Below are positions 35,186 to 44,335 of a DNA stretch of 64,000 bases, piece after piece; the stretch's first letter is position 1; each line of letters opens with the position of its first letter. Location: positions 39,410 to 103,409 of the forward strand of contig NZ_OLKL01000048.1 of the NCBI RefSeq assembly GCF_900291015.1, given 5' to 3'. The notes below the pieces were generated by a model. That model saw only the letters and a list, made by a program, of their open reading frames with translations, did not search any database and had not been told where the DNA came from. Source of the DNA: Pseudomonas persica. Its GTDB lineage: Bacteria > Pseudomonadota > Gammaproteobacteria > Pseudomonadales > Pseudomonadaceae. Made by a program: the position numbers and the translations under genes.

Positions 35186-36750
35186 TGACTGCCACCCTGT
35201 CCGAGCCGGTGCCGGTACGCTTCGTACCGCGCCGCAAGCGCCCCTCGATCTGGGTGGTGCTGCCCGTGCTGTTCCTGGTAGCAATGAGCTTGCTGCCATT
35301 GCTGTACGTTGCCATGAAAGCCTGGGAAGCCGGCTGGCGCGAAGCCTTGCACCTGCTGTGGCGGCCGTTTGTCTGGGGGCTGATGCGCAACACCCTGATG
35401 CTGATGGTCGGGGTGACGCTGACCTGCATGGTAGTCGGCCTGGCCCTGGCCTGGCTGCTGGAGCGCAGTAACCTGGCCGGCCGTCGGTTGTGGGGCGTGG
35501 TGCTATGCCTGCCCTTCGCCGTGCCGTCGTTCGTCAGCAGCTTTACCTGGGTGTCACTGAGCTCGGACTTCGAAGGGCTGGGCGGAGCGATCATGGTCAT
35601 GGCCCTGTCCAAGTACCCACTGGTGTTCCTGCCGGTGGCCGCGACCCTGCGCAACCTCGATACCTCGCTGGAGGAGTCGGCACGTACGCTGGGTTGCAGC
35701 CGCTGGGGCGTATTCGTCAAGGTCACCCTGCCGCTGCTGTGGCCGTCGATGCTGGGCGGCGCGCTGCTGATCGCCCTGCACATGCTGGTGGAGTTCGGCG
35801 CCCTGTCGATCCTCGGCCTGCAAACCTTCACCACGGCGATCTACCAGCAGTTCGAACTGGAATTCAGCAATGCCAACGCGGCCATGCTGTCCGCCGTACT
35901 GTTGGCAATGTGCCTGGTGATGCTGTGGCTTGAACTGTGGGTACGTGGCAAGGCCCGCCATGTGCGCATCGGCCAGGGTGTGGCGCGTCGTGCGCAACCG
36001 GTGCGGCTGCGTGGCTGGGCAGTGCCGGCGCAATTGTTCTGCGTGGGCCTGGCGGTGTTGGGCAGCGGTATTCCGCTGGCCATGCTCGGCTACTGGCTGA
36101 GCGTGGGTTCATCGGCGGCATTCCCTGTGGCAGCAATTTCCAAGGCGCTGTTCACCTCGTTGTCGGTGTCGCTGGGTGGTGCCGGTTTCTGCGTGCTACT
36201 GGCCCTGCCGATCAGCTTCCTGGTGGTGCGCTACAAAGGCCGCCTGGCAATCTGGGCCGAGCGCCTGCCGTACCTCCTGCACGCCCTGCCCGGCCTGGTG
36301 ATTGCCCTGACCCTGGTGTTCTTCGCCCTGCATTACGTGCCGGCGCTGTACCAGACCACGGCGCTGTTGCTGCTGGCCTATGCGCTGCTGTTCCTGCCGC
36401 TGGCGCAATCGCCGGTACGTACCGCGCTGAACAAGGCGTCACCTACTCTGGAGGAGGCCGCACGGACCTTGGGCGCGGGCAGCTTTGCCGCGTTCTGCCG
36501 GGTGACCCTGCCGATCATCTTCCCGGCCATGGCGGCAGCCTTTGCCCTGGTGTTCCTGGATGCCATGAAGGAACTTACAGCTACCTTGCTGCTCAGCCCG
36601 ACCGGCATGACTACCCTGGCGACCGAGGTATGGGCGCACACGGCCAACGTCGAGTTCGCGGCGGCGGCACCTTACGCGGCGTTGCTGATCGTGGTGTCGG
36701 GGTTGCCGGTGTATCTGCTGACTACGCGGATGTATCTGAACAAGGCTTGA
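35185..36750 (+). CDS. Ferric-iron ABC transporter permease (FbpB type, fused two-domain)
   Basis: A 521-residue permease with about twelve helices made of two homologous halves. Each half has a binding-protein-dependent permease loop: LEESARTLGCSRWGVFVKVTLP near residues 159-180 and LEEAARTLGAGSFAAFCRVTLP near 423-444. Translationally coupled to the binding protein. The expected FbpC ATPase is not in the next 400 bp, where a REP and a chemoreceptor follow. Confidence 0.9.
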   Translation: MTATLSEPVPVRFVPRRKRPSIWVVLPVLFLVAMSLLPLLYVAMKAWEAGWREALHLLWRPFVWGLMRNTLMLMVGVTLTCMVVGLALAWLLERSNLAGRRLWGVVLCLPFAVPSFVSSFTWVSLSSDFEGLGGAIMVMALSKYPLVFLPVAATLRNLDTSLEESARTLGCSRWGVFVKVTLPLLWPSMLGGALLIALHMLVEFGALSILGLQTFTTAIYQQFELEFSNANAAMLSAVLLAMCLVMLWLELWVRGKARHVRIGQGVARRAQPVRLRGWAVPAQLFCVGLAVLGSGIPLAMLGYWLSVGSSAAFPVAAISKALFTSLSVSLGGAGFCVLLALPISFLVVRYKGRLAIWAERLPYLLHALPGLVIALTLVFFALHYVPALYQTTALLLLAYALLFLPLAQSPVRTALNKASPTLEEAARTLGAGSFAAFCRVTLPIIFPAMAAAFALVFLDAMKELTATLLLSPTGMTTLATEVWAHTANVEFAAAAPYAALLIVVSGLPVYLLTTRMYLNKA

Positions 36751-36760
36751 TCCGCGTCGC

Positions 36761-36848
36761 CTTCAGCGCCGGCAAGCCAGCTCCCACAGGTACCGCGCCG
36801 CCCTAAGGCCTGTGCCGTACCTGTGGGAGCTGGCTCGCCGACGATGAG
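36761..36848. repeat. REP pair, GCCGGCAAGCCAGCTCCCAC variant
   Basis: CGCCGGCAAGCCAGCTCCCA facing GGGAGCTGGCTCGCCGACGA, immediately after the permease stop. With the next REP it fills most of the 373-bp gap. Confidence 0.85.
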
Positions 36849-36859
36849 GCCATCAGATG

Positions 36860-36952
36860 TTACGCAGCATCCGGCGGAATCCAGGGCGGCTGGGACGGCG
36901 ACCAGTTGGGCTGACATGAACAACTCCGTTTGCCATGTGTCGCTGCCATCAT
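36860..36952 (-). CDS. Doubtful 30-residue ORF between two REP pairs
   Basis: MMAATHGKRSCSCQPNWSPS then QPPWIPPDAA. The Pro/Trp-rich end looks less random than most shadow frames, but there is no clear ribosome site. Only a weak candidate. Confidence 0.2.
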   Translation of the reverse strand: MMAATHGKRSCSCQPNWSPSQPPWIPPDAA

Positions 36953-37012
36953 AGCAATACTGTCCCGCCAAAACTCGATGGCCTTGCACAAGTGCAGAAG
37001 CTTGCACTTGTC

Positions 37013-37101
37013 CTGTGGGAGCGGGTTAACCCGCGAACACCGGCGGAGCCGGTGCCATCCACCGCGCCGTCTTCTTCGCGGGTGAACCCGCCCCCACAGG
37101 G
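37013..37101. repeat. REP pair with ACCGGCGGAGCCGGT loop
   Basis: CTGTGGGAGCGGGTTAACCC, a loop holding ACCGGCGGAGCCGGTGCCAT, then CGCGGGTGAACCCGCCCCCA. The loop is the same as in the modules at 52849 and 63878, and the 3' flank GCTTGCGAATTTCTATGCC recurs near 52996. Confidence 0.9.
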
Positions 37102-37123
37102 ATTGCGATTCGCTTGCGAATTT

Positions 37124-39058
37124 CTATGCCCTGAATTGGCCCAGGCTCGCCCGTAGCTGCGCCGCCAGCTCATCCAGCACCTTGCTGCTGGCCGTGGTCT
37201 GCATCACCACTTCAGCCGAGCGTTCGGCCTGGGCATGGATGGTTTCCACCCGCCCACGTACCGCTTGCGCCCCGCTCGCCTGCTGCTCGGCGGCACGGGT
37301 AGCCAGGCCGATGGCCGCATGCACCTGCTCCACCGCTGCCTGCACCGACTGCTGGCGGCGCTCGTTGTCACGCAGCACCAGCAGCCCTTCGCTGGCCTTG
37401 AGCCCGGCCTGGCTAATGGTCGCTACAGCTTCTTTCGCGCCTTTCTGCAACGCAGCGATATGCGCCTGGATATCCCCGGTGGAGCTTTGCGTCTTGCTCG
37501 CCAGCGCCCGCACCTCATCGGCCACCACGGCAAACCCGCGCCCGGTCTCACCGGCCCGGGCCGCCTCGATGGCCGCGTTCAAGGCCAGCAGGTTGGTCTG
37601 CTCGGCAATGCCATGAATGACCGTCAGCACCACTTCGATCTGCTCGCTCTGCTTGGCCAGACGCTCGATCACCTGGGAGCCGGCATCCACCTGCCCGGCC
37701 AGGTTCTCGATCAAACCGGCGAGCTGGGTCGAGGTGCGGCTGTTTTCGTCGGTCGCCTGGCGGATATCCACCACCTGCTGCAGGGCTGCCTGCATCGCGT
37801 GGCTTTCAGCCTGGGCCTCGTCGGCCATGCTCGACAGATCGCGCAGGCTGGCCGCCACTTCATCGCGCTGCAGCGCGGCGGCAGCATCGGCACCGGCATT
37901 ACGCTGGGCCATCGCGCCAATCTCCACGCCGGTGCGCTGCGCCACCTCGCCCGCCTCGCGCACGATGGGTTGCAGCTTGTCGACAAAACGGTTCACCGCC
38001 GAAGCCATGTCGCCAATTTCGTCGCGGCTGTCGAGAGGCACGCGTTTGGTCAGGTCGCCTTCGCCGGCCGCCAGGTCGTCGAGGGCGGCAATCAGCAGGC
38101 GCAGCTTGCTCAGCACCCGACGACCAAGCACCACGGCCACCACCAGCAGTACACCGAGGCCAACCAGCACCAGGCCCAGGCCGATGCGCCAACGCAGCTC
38201 GCCAGCCGCATCGCGCACGGTCTGCGCGGTATTGGCCTGCATCGCAGCAGCGCTGCCCTGCGCCTTTTCCAGGCGCTCGCGCAAAGTCTTGCCACTATCG
38301 GCTGCAGCACCGACCAGGCTGTCGCCGACCAGTTGCTCGCCGCTGGCGATCAGGGCCGCGAAGCGCTGGTCGAGGGCCTTGAGTTCCTGGTCGATGCCGG
38401 CCGTGGAAACGCCCATCACCACCTTGCCGATTTCCGCGCCATTGGGGTTGATCGAAGCCTCGACGAAGTACACCGCCGGGTCGCGCCGGGCCGCGTCGAT
38501 CACCTTGTCGAGCGCACGCTCGCCCTGGCCCTTGTCCATCAATGCCTGGTTGATCGGGTTTTGCCGGTTCAGGTAGCGGGTCAGGTGCTGACCCTGAGCG
38601 TCGTCGTAGACCACGAACAGCACGTTGGGGTTGCGCTGGGCACGGCGGGCGAAGTCGGAGAGCACCGGCACGTCGTTATCCCAGATCGCCCGTGGGGCGA
38701 CCGAAGCCAGCAACTGGGCCATGTCGTTGGCAGAGTCCTTGAGGTTCTTTTCCAGCGTGCTACGCAGTTGCTGCTGCTCGCTTTGCAGGCGTGCCGACAA
38801 GCCTGCGCTCAGGCGCTGGCGGGTGCTGCTGGAGAGACCATCGAGGCCCGAGCGCACATCCTGCCCGGCCTGCTCCAGTTCACCGGCAAGTTGGCGGCTG
38901 TCATTGCCCAGGCGTTCGCCCAGGTCGGCCTCCAGGGCGGTGACCGTGCTGCGAGTGAGCGCAACGGCGACCAGTACCTGCACCAAAAGCGCGATACCAA
39001 GGGCAACAAACACAGGCCGCAAAAGGCGGCTTCGTAACAGTGAAAGGATTGCAGACAC
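37124..39058 (-). CDS. Methyl-accepting chemotaxis protein
   Basis: A 644-residue chemoreceptor. TM1 is about residues 14-36; a periplasmic sensor of about 240 residues follows, of helical/Cache type, with NVLFVVYDDAQGQHLTRYLN and AVYFVEASINPNGAEIGKVVMG. TM2 is about 290-312; HAMP about 313-367; the signalling domain has the hairpin tip IAEQTNLLALNAAIEAARAGETGRGFAVVADEVRALA. No C-terminal CheR-binding pentapeptide (ends LGQFRA). Ligand unknown. Monocistronic. Confidence 0.93.
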   Translation of the reverse strand: MSAILSLLRSRLLRPVFVALGIALLVQVLVAVALTRSTVTALEADLGERLGNDSRQLAGELEQAGQDVRSGLDGLSSSTRQRLSAGLSARLQSEQQQLRSTLEKNLKDSANDMAQLLASVAPRAIWDNDVPVLSDFARRAQRNPNVLFVVYDDAQGQHLTRYLNRQNPINQALMDKGQGERALDKVIDAARRDPAVYFVEASINPNGAEIGKVVMGVSTAGIDQELKALDQRFAALIASGEQLVGDSLVGAAADSGKTLRERLEKAQGSAAAMQANTAQTVRDAAGELRWRIGLGLVLVGLGVLLVVAVVLGRRVLSKLRLLIAALDDLAAGEGDLTKRVPLDSRDEIGDMASAVNRFVDKLQPIVREAGEVAQRTGVEIGAMAQRNAGADAAAALQRDEVAASLRDLSSMADEAQAESHAMQAALQQVVDIRQATDENSRTSTQLAGLIENLAGQVDAGSQVIERLAKQSEQIEVVLTVIHGIAEQTNLLALNAAIEAARAGETGRGFAVVADEVRALASKTQSSTGDIQAHIAALQKGAKEAVATISQAGLKASEGLLVLRDNERRQQSVQAAVEQVHAAIGLATRAAEQQASGAQAVRGRVETIHAQAERSAEVVMQTTASSKVLDELAAQLRASLGQFRA

Positions 39059-39182
39059 GGTGTAACCCTCGTGTTTTCTGGCGCCACTACTTTGATGGCA
39101 TCGTCAGAAACTTCTTACAGCAAGGGTTGTGCCGGAGGCAGCAGGGAAATGCGCCAAGGTCTAGCAATGAGGTTGCCCGCAC

Positions 39183-39279
39183 GGGCCTCTTCGCGGGTGA
39201 ACCCGCTCCCACATGGACCGCGCAGGTTCTGAGGACTGTGCAGTACCTGTGGGAGCGGGTTTACCCGCGAAAGGGCCGG
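39183..39279. repeat. REP pair
   Basis: GGCCTCTTCGCGGGTGAACC facing GGGTTTACCCGCGAAAGGGC between the chemoreceptor promoter side and the purA terminator. Confidence 0.9.
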
Positions 39280-39301
39280 GACAGGCATACCCCACAAATG
39301 A

Positions 39302-39335
39302 AAACGCCGCAGCCCCTTTCAGGGCCACGGCGTCA
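39302..39335 (-). terminator. Terminator downstream of purA
   Basis: On the minus strand GACGCCGTGGCCCTGAAAGG then GGCTGCGGCGTTTTC forms a hairpin with a T-run, 20 bp past the purA stop. Confidence 0.75.
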
Positions 39336-39354
39336 GATCAGCCTGGAAGGCAGA

Positions 39355-40647
39355 TCAGGCGAACGGATGGCGCAGCACGATGGTCTCGTTGCGGTCCGGG
39401 CCGGTGGAGATGATGTCGATCGGCGCGCCGATCAGCGCTTCGATGCGCTTGATGTAGGCGCGAGCGTTGGCTGGCAGTTCTTCCAGGGTCTTCACGCCCA
39501 GGGTCGATTCGCTCCAGCCTGGCATCTCTTCGTACACCGGCTCCAGGCCGATGTAGCTGTCGGCATCGGAAGGCGCGTCGATGACGGCACCGTTCTCGTT
39601 CTTGTAGCCAACGCAGATGTTGATGGTTTCCAGGCCGTCCAGTACGTCCAGCTTGGTCAGGCAGATGCCGGAGATGCTGTTGACGTCGATGGCGCGGCGC
39701 AGGATGACGGCGTCGAACCAGCCGCAACGGCGCGCACGGCCGGTGGTGGAGCCGAACTCATGGCCGCGCTTGGCCAGGGTGGCACCAGTCTCGTCGAACA
39801 GTTCGGTCGGGAATGGACCGGACCCCACACGAGTGGTGTAGGCCTTGGTGATACCCAGGATGTAGTCCAGGTACATCGGGCCAACGCCGGAACCGGTGGA
39901 GATACCGCCAGCGGTGGTGTTGGAGCTGGTGACGTACGGGTAGGTACCGTGGTCGATGTCCAGCAGCGAGCCCTGGGCACCTTCGAACATGATGTCCTTG
40001 CCGGCACGACGCAGGTTGTGCAGCTCGGCGGTGACGTCGAGCATCATCGGCTTGAGCTGTTCGGCGTAGGCCATGCATTCGTCCAGGGTCTGCTGGAAGT
40101 CGATGGCCGGTTCTTTGTAGTAGTTCACCAGCTGGAAGTTGTGGTAGTCCAGCAGCTCACCCAGCTTGGCGGCGAAACGCTCGCGGTGGAACAGGTCGCC
40201 CACGCGCAGGCCGCGGCGTGCGACCTTGTCTTCGTAGGCTGGGCCGATACCACGGCCAGTGGTGCCGATCTTGGCTTCGCCACGAGCTTTTTCGCGGGCC
40301 TGGTCCAGGGCAACGTGGTACGACAGGATCAGCGGCGCAGCCGGGCTGATGCGCAGGCGCTCGCGCACCGGTACGCCCTTCTCTTCCAGCTTGGTGATTT
40401 CACGCATCAGGGCATCCGGGGCAACGACCACGCCGTTGCCGATCAGGCACTGTACGCCTTCACGCAGGATACCGGACGGAATCAGGTGCAGAACGGTCTT
40501 TTCACCGTTGATCACCAGGGTGTGACCCGCGTTGTGGCCACCCTGGTAGCGCACTACGGCGGCAGCATGTTCGGTCAGCAGATCGACGATCTTGCCTTTG
40601 CCCTCATCACCCCACTGGGTGCCCAGGACGACGACATTCTTACCCAT
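39355..40647 (-). CDS. purA: Adenylosuccinate synthetase
   Basis: A 430-residue GTPase-fold enzyme that makes adenylosuccinate from IMP, aspartate and GTP, the first committed step to AMP. Signature MGKNVVVLGTQWGDEGKGKIVD at the N-terminus with catalytic Asp, then GHNAGHTLV, and GTTGRGIGPAYEDK. Start at 40647 chosen as the conserved MGKN start; five extra codons upstream are possible. Follows hisZ by 56 bp, matching the pseudomonad order. Confidence 0.97.
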   Translation of the reverse strand: MGKNVVVLGTQWGDEGKGKIVDLLTEHAAAVVRYQGGHNAGHTLVINGEKTVLHLIPSGILREGVQCLIGNGVVVAPDALMREITKLEEKGVPVRERLRISPAAPLILSYHVALDQAREKARGEAKIGTTGRGIGPAYEDKVARRGLRVGDLFHRERFAAKLGELLDYHNFQLVNYYKEPAIDFQQTLDECMAYAEQLKPMMLDVTAELHNLRRAGKDIMFEGAQGSLLDIDHGTYPYVTSSNTTAGGISTGSGVGPMYLDYILGITKAYTTRVGSGPFPTELFDETGATLAKRGHEFGSTTGRARRCGWFDAVILRRAIDVNSISGICLTKLDVLDGLETINICVGYKNENGAVIDAPSDADSYIGLEPVYEEMPGWSESTLGVKTLEELPANARAYIKRIEALIGAPIDIISTGPDRNETIVLRHPFA

Positions 40648-40703
40648 TACATTGGTCCTCATTCACGCAAACTTGGTTGCCGGCCTACTGCCGGCGCAGA
40701 AAC

Positions 40704-41891
40704 TCACTGGGCCAGCGGCAGAACCTGCCAGCGCCCGTCTTGCTGAATCAATTGCCGATCACAATCCGCCTCGAGAGCAGCACTCAACGGCTGGCCAGGC
40801 AGGGCCTGGACCACACGCTGGCCCTCGTTGCGCAACTGGCAGACTTGCTGCCAGAGGGCCGCGTCACCACTGTCCGGCATCCAGATGCCGCCAGTTGGCA
40901 ATACGACCTCCGCTCGCCCCAGTGTGACCAGGGTCTTCAAATCCGTGGAGAAACCGGTGGCCGGGCGGGCCCGGCCAAAGTCGGCGCCGATGTCGTCATA
41001 GCGCCCGCCCTGGGCGATCGACTGACCTTCGCCCGGCACGAACACGGCGAACACCACACCCGTGTGATAGTGGTAACCGCGCAGCTCGCCGAGGTCGAAG
41101 TACAGCGGCAGGTCCGGGAAGCGCGACGCCAGGCGATCGGCGATCGCCAGCAGGTCGTCCAGCGCCGCCAGCACGCTGGCCGGGGCACGACCCAGGCGCA
41201 CGCGGGCTTCGGCCAGGACTTCGCGGCCGCCGCACAGCTCGACCAGCGCGCGCAGCATGTTGCCCAGGTCCTTCGGCAGGTCGGCGGTCAGCGCCTGTAC
41301 TTCATCCACGGCCTTGCGCTGCAGGGCGTCGAACAGCTGCTGCTCGACCGCACCGGACAGGCCGGCAGCACGGGCCAGACCGCGGTAGATACCGACATGG
41401 CCAAGGTCCATGTGCACATCGGGCACATCGGTCAGTTGCAGCGTGGCGAGCATCAGGCTGATGACCTCGACATCACTGGTGGGGCTGGCGTCGCCGTACA
41501 GTTCGGCGCCCAGCTGGATCGGGCTGCGCGAGGTGGACAGGGCCCGCGGCTGGGCGTGCAGCACGCTACCGGCATAGCACAGGCGGCTCGGGCCTTCACG
41601 GCGCAGGGTGTGGGCGTCGATGCGCGCCACCTGCGGGGTGAAGTCGGCACGGAAGCCCATCAGGCGGCCGGACTGCGGGTCCACAACCTTGAAGGTGCGC
41701 TGATCCAGGTCCTGGCCGGCGCCGGTAAGCAGCGACTCCAGGTACTCGATATGCGGGGTGACGACCAGTTCGTAGCCCCAACTCTGGAACAGGTCCAACA
41801 CCTGGCGGCGCGCGATCTCGATGCGCGCAGCCTCAGGTGGCAGTACTTCCTCGATGCCATCTGGCAGCAGCCAGCGGTCTACCGTTGCCAT
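40704..41891 (-). CDS. hisZ: ATP phosphoribosyltransferase regulatory subunit HisZ
   Basis: A 395-residue paralogue of histidyl-tRNA synthetase (class II core: MATVDRWLLPDGIEEVLPPEA, VTPHIEYLESLL, GFRADFTPQVARI) lacking the anticodon-binding domain. It activates the short-form HisG in histidine synthesis. hisG is not in the window, as usual in pseudomonads. The ATG at 41889-41891 is the family start. Confidence 0.95.
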   Translation of the reverse strand: MATVDRWLLPDGIEEVLPPEAARIEIARRQVLDLFQSWGYELVVTPHIEYLESLLTGAGQDLDQRTFKVVDPQSGRLMGFRADFTPQVARIDAHTLRREGPSRLCYAGSVLHAQPRALSTSRSPIQLGAELYGDASPTSDVEVISLMLATLQLTDVPDVHMDLGHVGIYRGLARAAGLSGAVEQQLFDALQRKAVDEVQALTADLPKDLGNMLRALVELCGGREVLAEARVRLGRAPASVLAALDDLLAIADRLASRFPDLPLYFDLGELRGYHYHTGVVFAVFVPGEGQSIAQGGRYDDIGADFGRARPATGFSTDLKTLVTLGRAEVVLPTGGIWMPDSGDAALWQQVCQLRNEGQRVVQALPGQPLSAALEADCDRQLIQQDGRWQVLPLAQ

Positions 41892-42071
41892 TACGCCATT
41901 TCCCCTCTGGTCCGGGCGGCTTGCCAGCAGGCGAGCCGTCAGTAAAGCCGGTATCGCGCACAGCAGCGGGCAGCACTGATCCCAGCGCAGCCACCGTACA
42001 CGACACCCTCGAATTGCCTTGCGACCTGAGCAAATCGTCAACTGGCGGCTTGCCAATCAACCTGCAGACGC

Positions 42072-42095
42072 AAAAAAGCCGGGAAATTTCCCGGC
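42072..42095 (-). terminator. Terminator of the hflKC unit
   Basis: On the minus strand GCCGGGAAATTTCCCGGC followed by TTTTTT, about 100 bp past the hflC stop. The 300-bp gap 41892-42191 holds nothing else recognisable. Confidence 0.85.
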
Positions 42096-42191
42096 TGCCT
42101 CATCATACACCCCTTTTCATTCAGGATGCACCCCGCCTGGTGTTTTAGCTGCCAGGCGGGGCGCCGCTGCATGGAAATCAGGGCCTGAGCA

Positions 42192-43061
42192 TCACGGTTT
42201 GCTCTTGTCCAGGAAGCGGAAGAACTCGTTCTTCGGGTCCAGGACCAGCACGTCGCTCTTGCTCGAGAAGCTCTCGCGGTACGCCTGCAGGCTACGGTGG
42301 AACGCGTAGAAATCAGCGTCCTGGGTGTAGGCCTTGGCGTAGATGGCGGCCGCCTGGGCGTCGCCGTCACCGCGGGTTTCCTCTGCTTCGCGATAGGCCT
42401 CAGCCAGCAATACGCGGCGCTGACGGTCGGCATCGGCACGGATACCTTCAGCCAGCTCGTTACCCTTGGCGCGATGCTCGCGGGCTTCACGCTCACGCTC
42501 GGTACTCATGCGGTCGAACACGCTGCGGTTGACTTCCTTCGGCAGGTCGATGGCCTTGACGCGCACGTCGACCACCTCGATGCCCAGCTCCTTGGCGGCC
42601 ATGCGGTTCAGCGATGCAGTGATGTCAGCCATCAGCGCGTCACGTTCACCGGAAACCACTTCGTGCAGGGTACGTTTACCGAACTGGTCACGCAGGCCGC
42701 TTTCCAGACGACGCGACAGGCGCTCGTCGGCGATCTGCTTCATGCCGGACGTGGCGGTGTAGAAGCGTTCGGCGTCCTTGACGCGCCACTTGGCGTAGGC
42801 GTCGACCATCACCGCTTTCTTCTCCAGGGTCAGGAACCGCTGGGTCGGGGCGTCGAGGGTCATCAGGCGGGCGTCGAACTTGCGCACCTGGTTCACGTAC
42901 GGAATCTTCACGTGCATGCCCGGCTGGACATCCGCCTGGACTACCTTACCGAAGCGCAGCAATACCGCACGCTCGGTCTGGGACACGATGTAGAAGCTGT
43001 TCCAGGCCACGATGGCCAGGACCACGGCGGCGATCAGGGCGATCAGCGATCTGTTGCTCAT
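42192..43061 (-). CDS. hflC: Protease modulator HflC
   Basis: 289 residues: one N-terminal membrane helix (LIALIAAVVLAIVAWNSFYIV) and a periplasmic SPFH/band-7 domain. With HflK it forms a large cage around FtsH and tunes membrane-protein degradation. It overlaps hflK by 1 bp. Confidence 0.95.
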   Translation of the reverse strand: MSNRSLIALIAAVVLAIVAWNSFYIVSQTERAVLLRFGKVVQADVQPGMHVKIPYVNQVRKFDARLMTLDAPTQRFLTLEKKAVMVDAYAKWRVKDAERFYTATSGMKQIADERLSRRLESGLRDQFGKRTLHEVVSGERDALMADITASLNRMAAKELGIEVVDVRVKAIDLPKEVNRSVFDRMSTEREREAREHRAKGNELAEGIRADADRQRRVLLAEAYREAEETRGDGDAQAAAIYAKAYTQDADFYAFHRSLQAYRESFSSKSDVLVLDPKNEFFRFLDKSKP

Positions 43062-44239
43062 CAGCGGCTCTCCCTAGTGCGCAGCGGCTGCTGTTGCTGT
43101 TGCAGGTCCTGCGCCGCACGGGCGGCCGCATCGTTGACCGATGGCGACACGCTGGTCGGCGCGGCCGGGTTGCGGCTGCCTTCGACCATCTTGTCCAGCG
43201 GCAGGTAGAGCAGGTTGTTCTGCCCGTCCTTGGTCGCCACCATGACCTTGCTCGAATTGCTGTAGACCTCTTGCATGGTCTCCAGGTACAGGCGCTGTCG
43301 GGTTATGTCAGGTGCCTTGCGATACTCGGCGACCAGCTTGGTGAAGCGGTCGGCCTCACCCTTGGCGCGGGCGATGACTTCGTCGCGGTAACCGTTGGCG
43401 TCCTCGATGATGCGCTGGGCCTGACCACGGGCTTCCGGCACCACGCCATTGGCGTAGGACTCGGCCTGGTTGCGGGCACGCTGCTCGTCTTCGCGGGCAC
43501 GGATCACGTCGTCGAAGGCTTCCTGCACTTCACGCGGGGCTGCCGCGCTCTGCACGTTGACCTGGGTAACGCTGATACCGGTGCGGTAGGTGTCGAGGAA
43601 GCGCTGCAGGCGTTCGCGGATATCCACGGCCATCTGCTCGCGGCCTTCGGTCAGCACCTGGTCCATCGAGGTGGAACCCACCACGTGGCGCAGGGCACTG
43701 TCGGTTGCGTGCTGCAGGCTGACCTCAGGTTGGTCGACGTTGAGCACGAAGTCCTGCAGGTTGCTGATCTTGTACTGGACGGTCAGCGGTACCTCGACGA
43801 TGTTCTCGTCTTCGGTCAGCATCTGGCCCTGTTTGGTATAGGCACGCTCGCGCGTGACGTTCTCCATGTACTTGCGATCGATCGGCGGGAAGTAGATGTT
43901 CAGGCCGGGACCGACCGTCTCATAGTACTTGCCGAAGCGCAGCACCACCGCCTGCTCCTGCTCGTCGACCACGTACACGGCGCTGTACAGCCAGATCGCA
44001 GCCAGTACCGCCAGGCCGATGCCCAGCAGGCCCAGGCCACCGCCCTTGCCGACATTGCGGTCACCGCCGCCACGTTTCTTGCCACTGCCGAACATGCCGT
44101 TCAGGCTGTCCTGCAATTTGCGGAAGGCCTCGTCCAGGTCTGGTGGACCTTTCTTGTCCCCACCGCCGCCACCGCCATTCCGGCGACCGCCCCAGGGATC
44201 CTGATTGTTCGAGTTGCCACCCGGCTCGTTCCAAGCCAT
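43061..44239 (-). CDS. hflK: Protease modulator HflK
   Basis: 392 residues: Gly/Asn-rich cytoplasmic N-terminus (MAWNEPGGNSNNQDPWGGRR), a membrane helix around 75-95, and an SPFH domain. Partner of HflC in the FtsH-HflKC complex. Start at 44239 is the family start. Confidence 0.95.
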   Translation of the reverse strand: MAWNEPGGNSNNQDPWGGRRNGGGGGGDKKGPPDLDEAFRKLQDSLNGMFGSGKKRGGGDRNVGKGGGLGLLGIGLAVLAAIWLYSAVYVVDEQEQAVVLRFGKYYETVGPGLNIYFPPIDRKYMENVTRERAYTKQGQMLTEDENIVEVPLTVQYKISNLQDFVLNVDQPEVSLQHATDSALRHVVGSTSMDQVLTEGREQMAVDIRERLQRFLDTYRTGISVTQVNVQSAAAPREVQEAFDDVIRAREDEQRARNQAESYANGVVPEARGQAQRIIEDANGYRDEVIARAKGEADRFTKLVAEYRKAPDITRQRLYLETMQEVYSNSSKVMVATKDGQNNLLYLPLDKMVEGSRNPAAPTSVSPSVNDAAARAAQDLQQQQQPLRTRESR

Positions 44240-44335
44240 AGCGCTCTCCATCTGATAAAGCAAAGACGCGCCCACGGCGCGCCGTCCAATGCTACAGAAT
44301 GCCTGTCACTGCTGCCCGGCGACCTCGACGAGCAT

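Noticed and set aside
37235..39037. A 600-codon plus-strand frame
   Set aside because: Antisense to the chemoreceptor, which has clear HAMP and signalling domains; no start site or recognisable fold.
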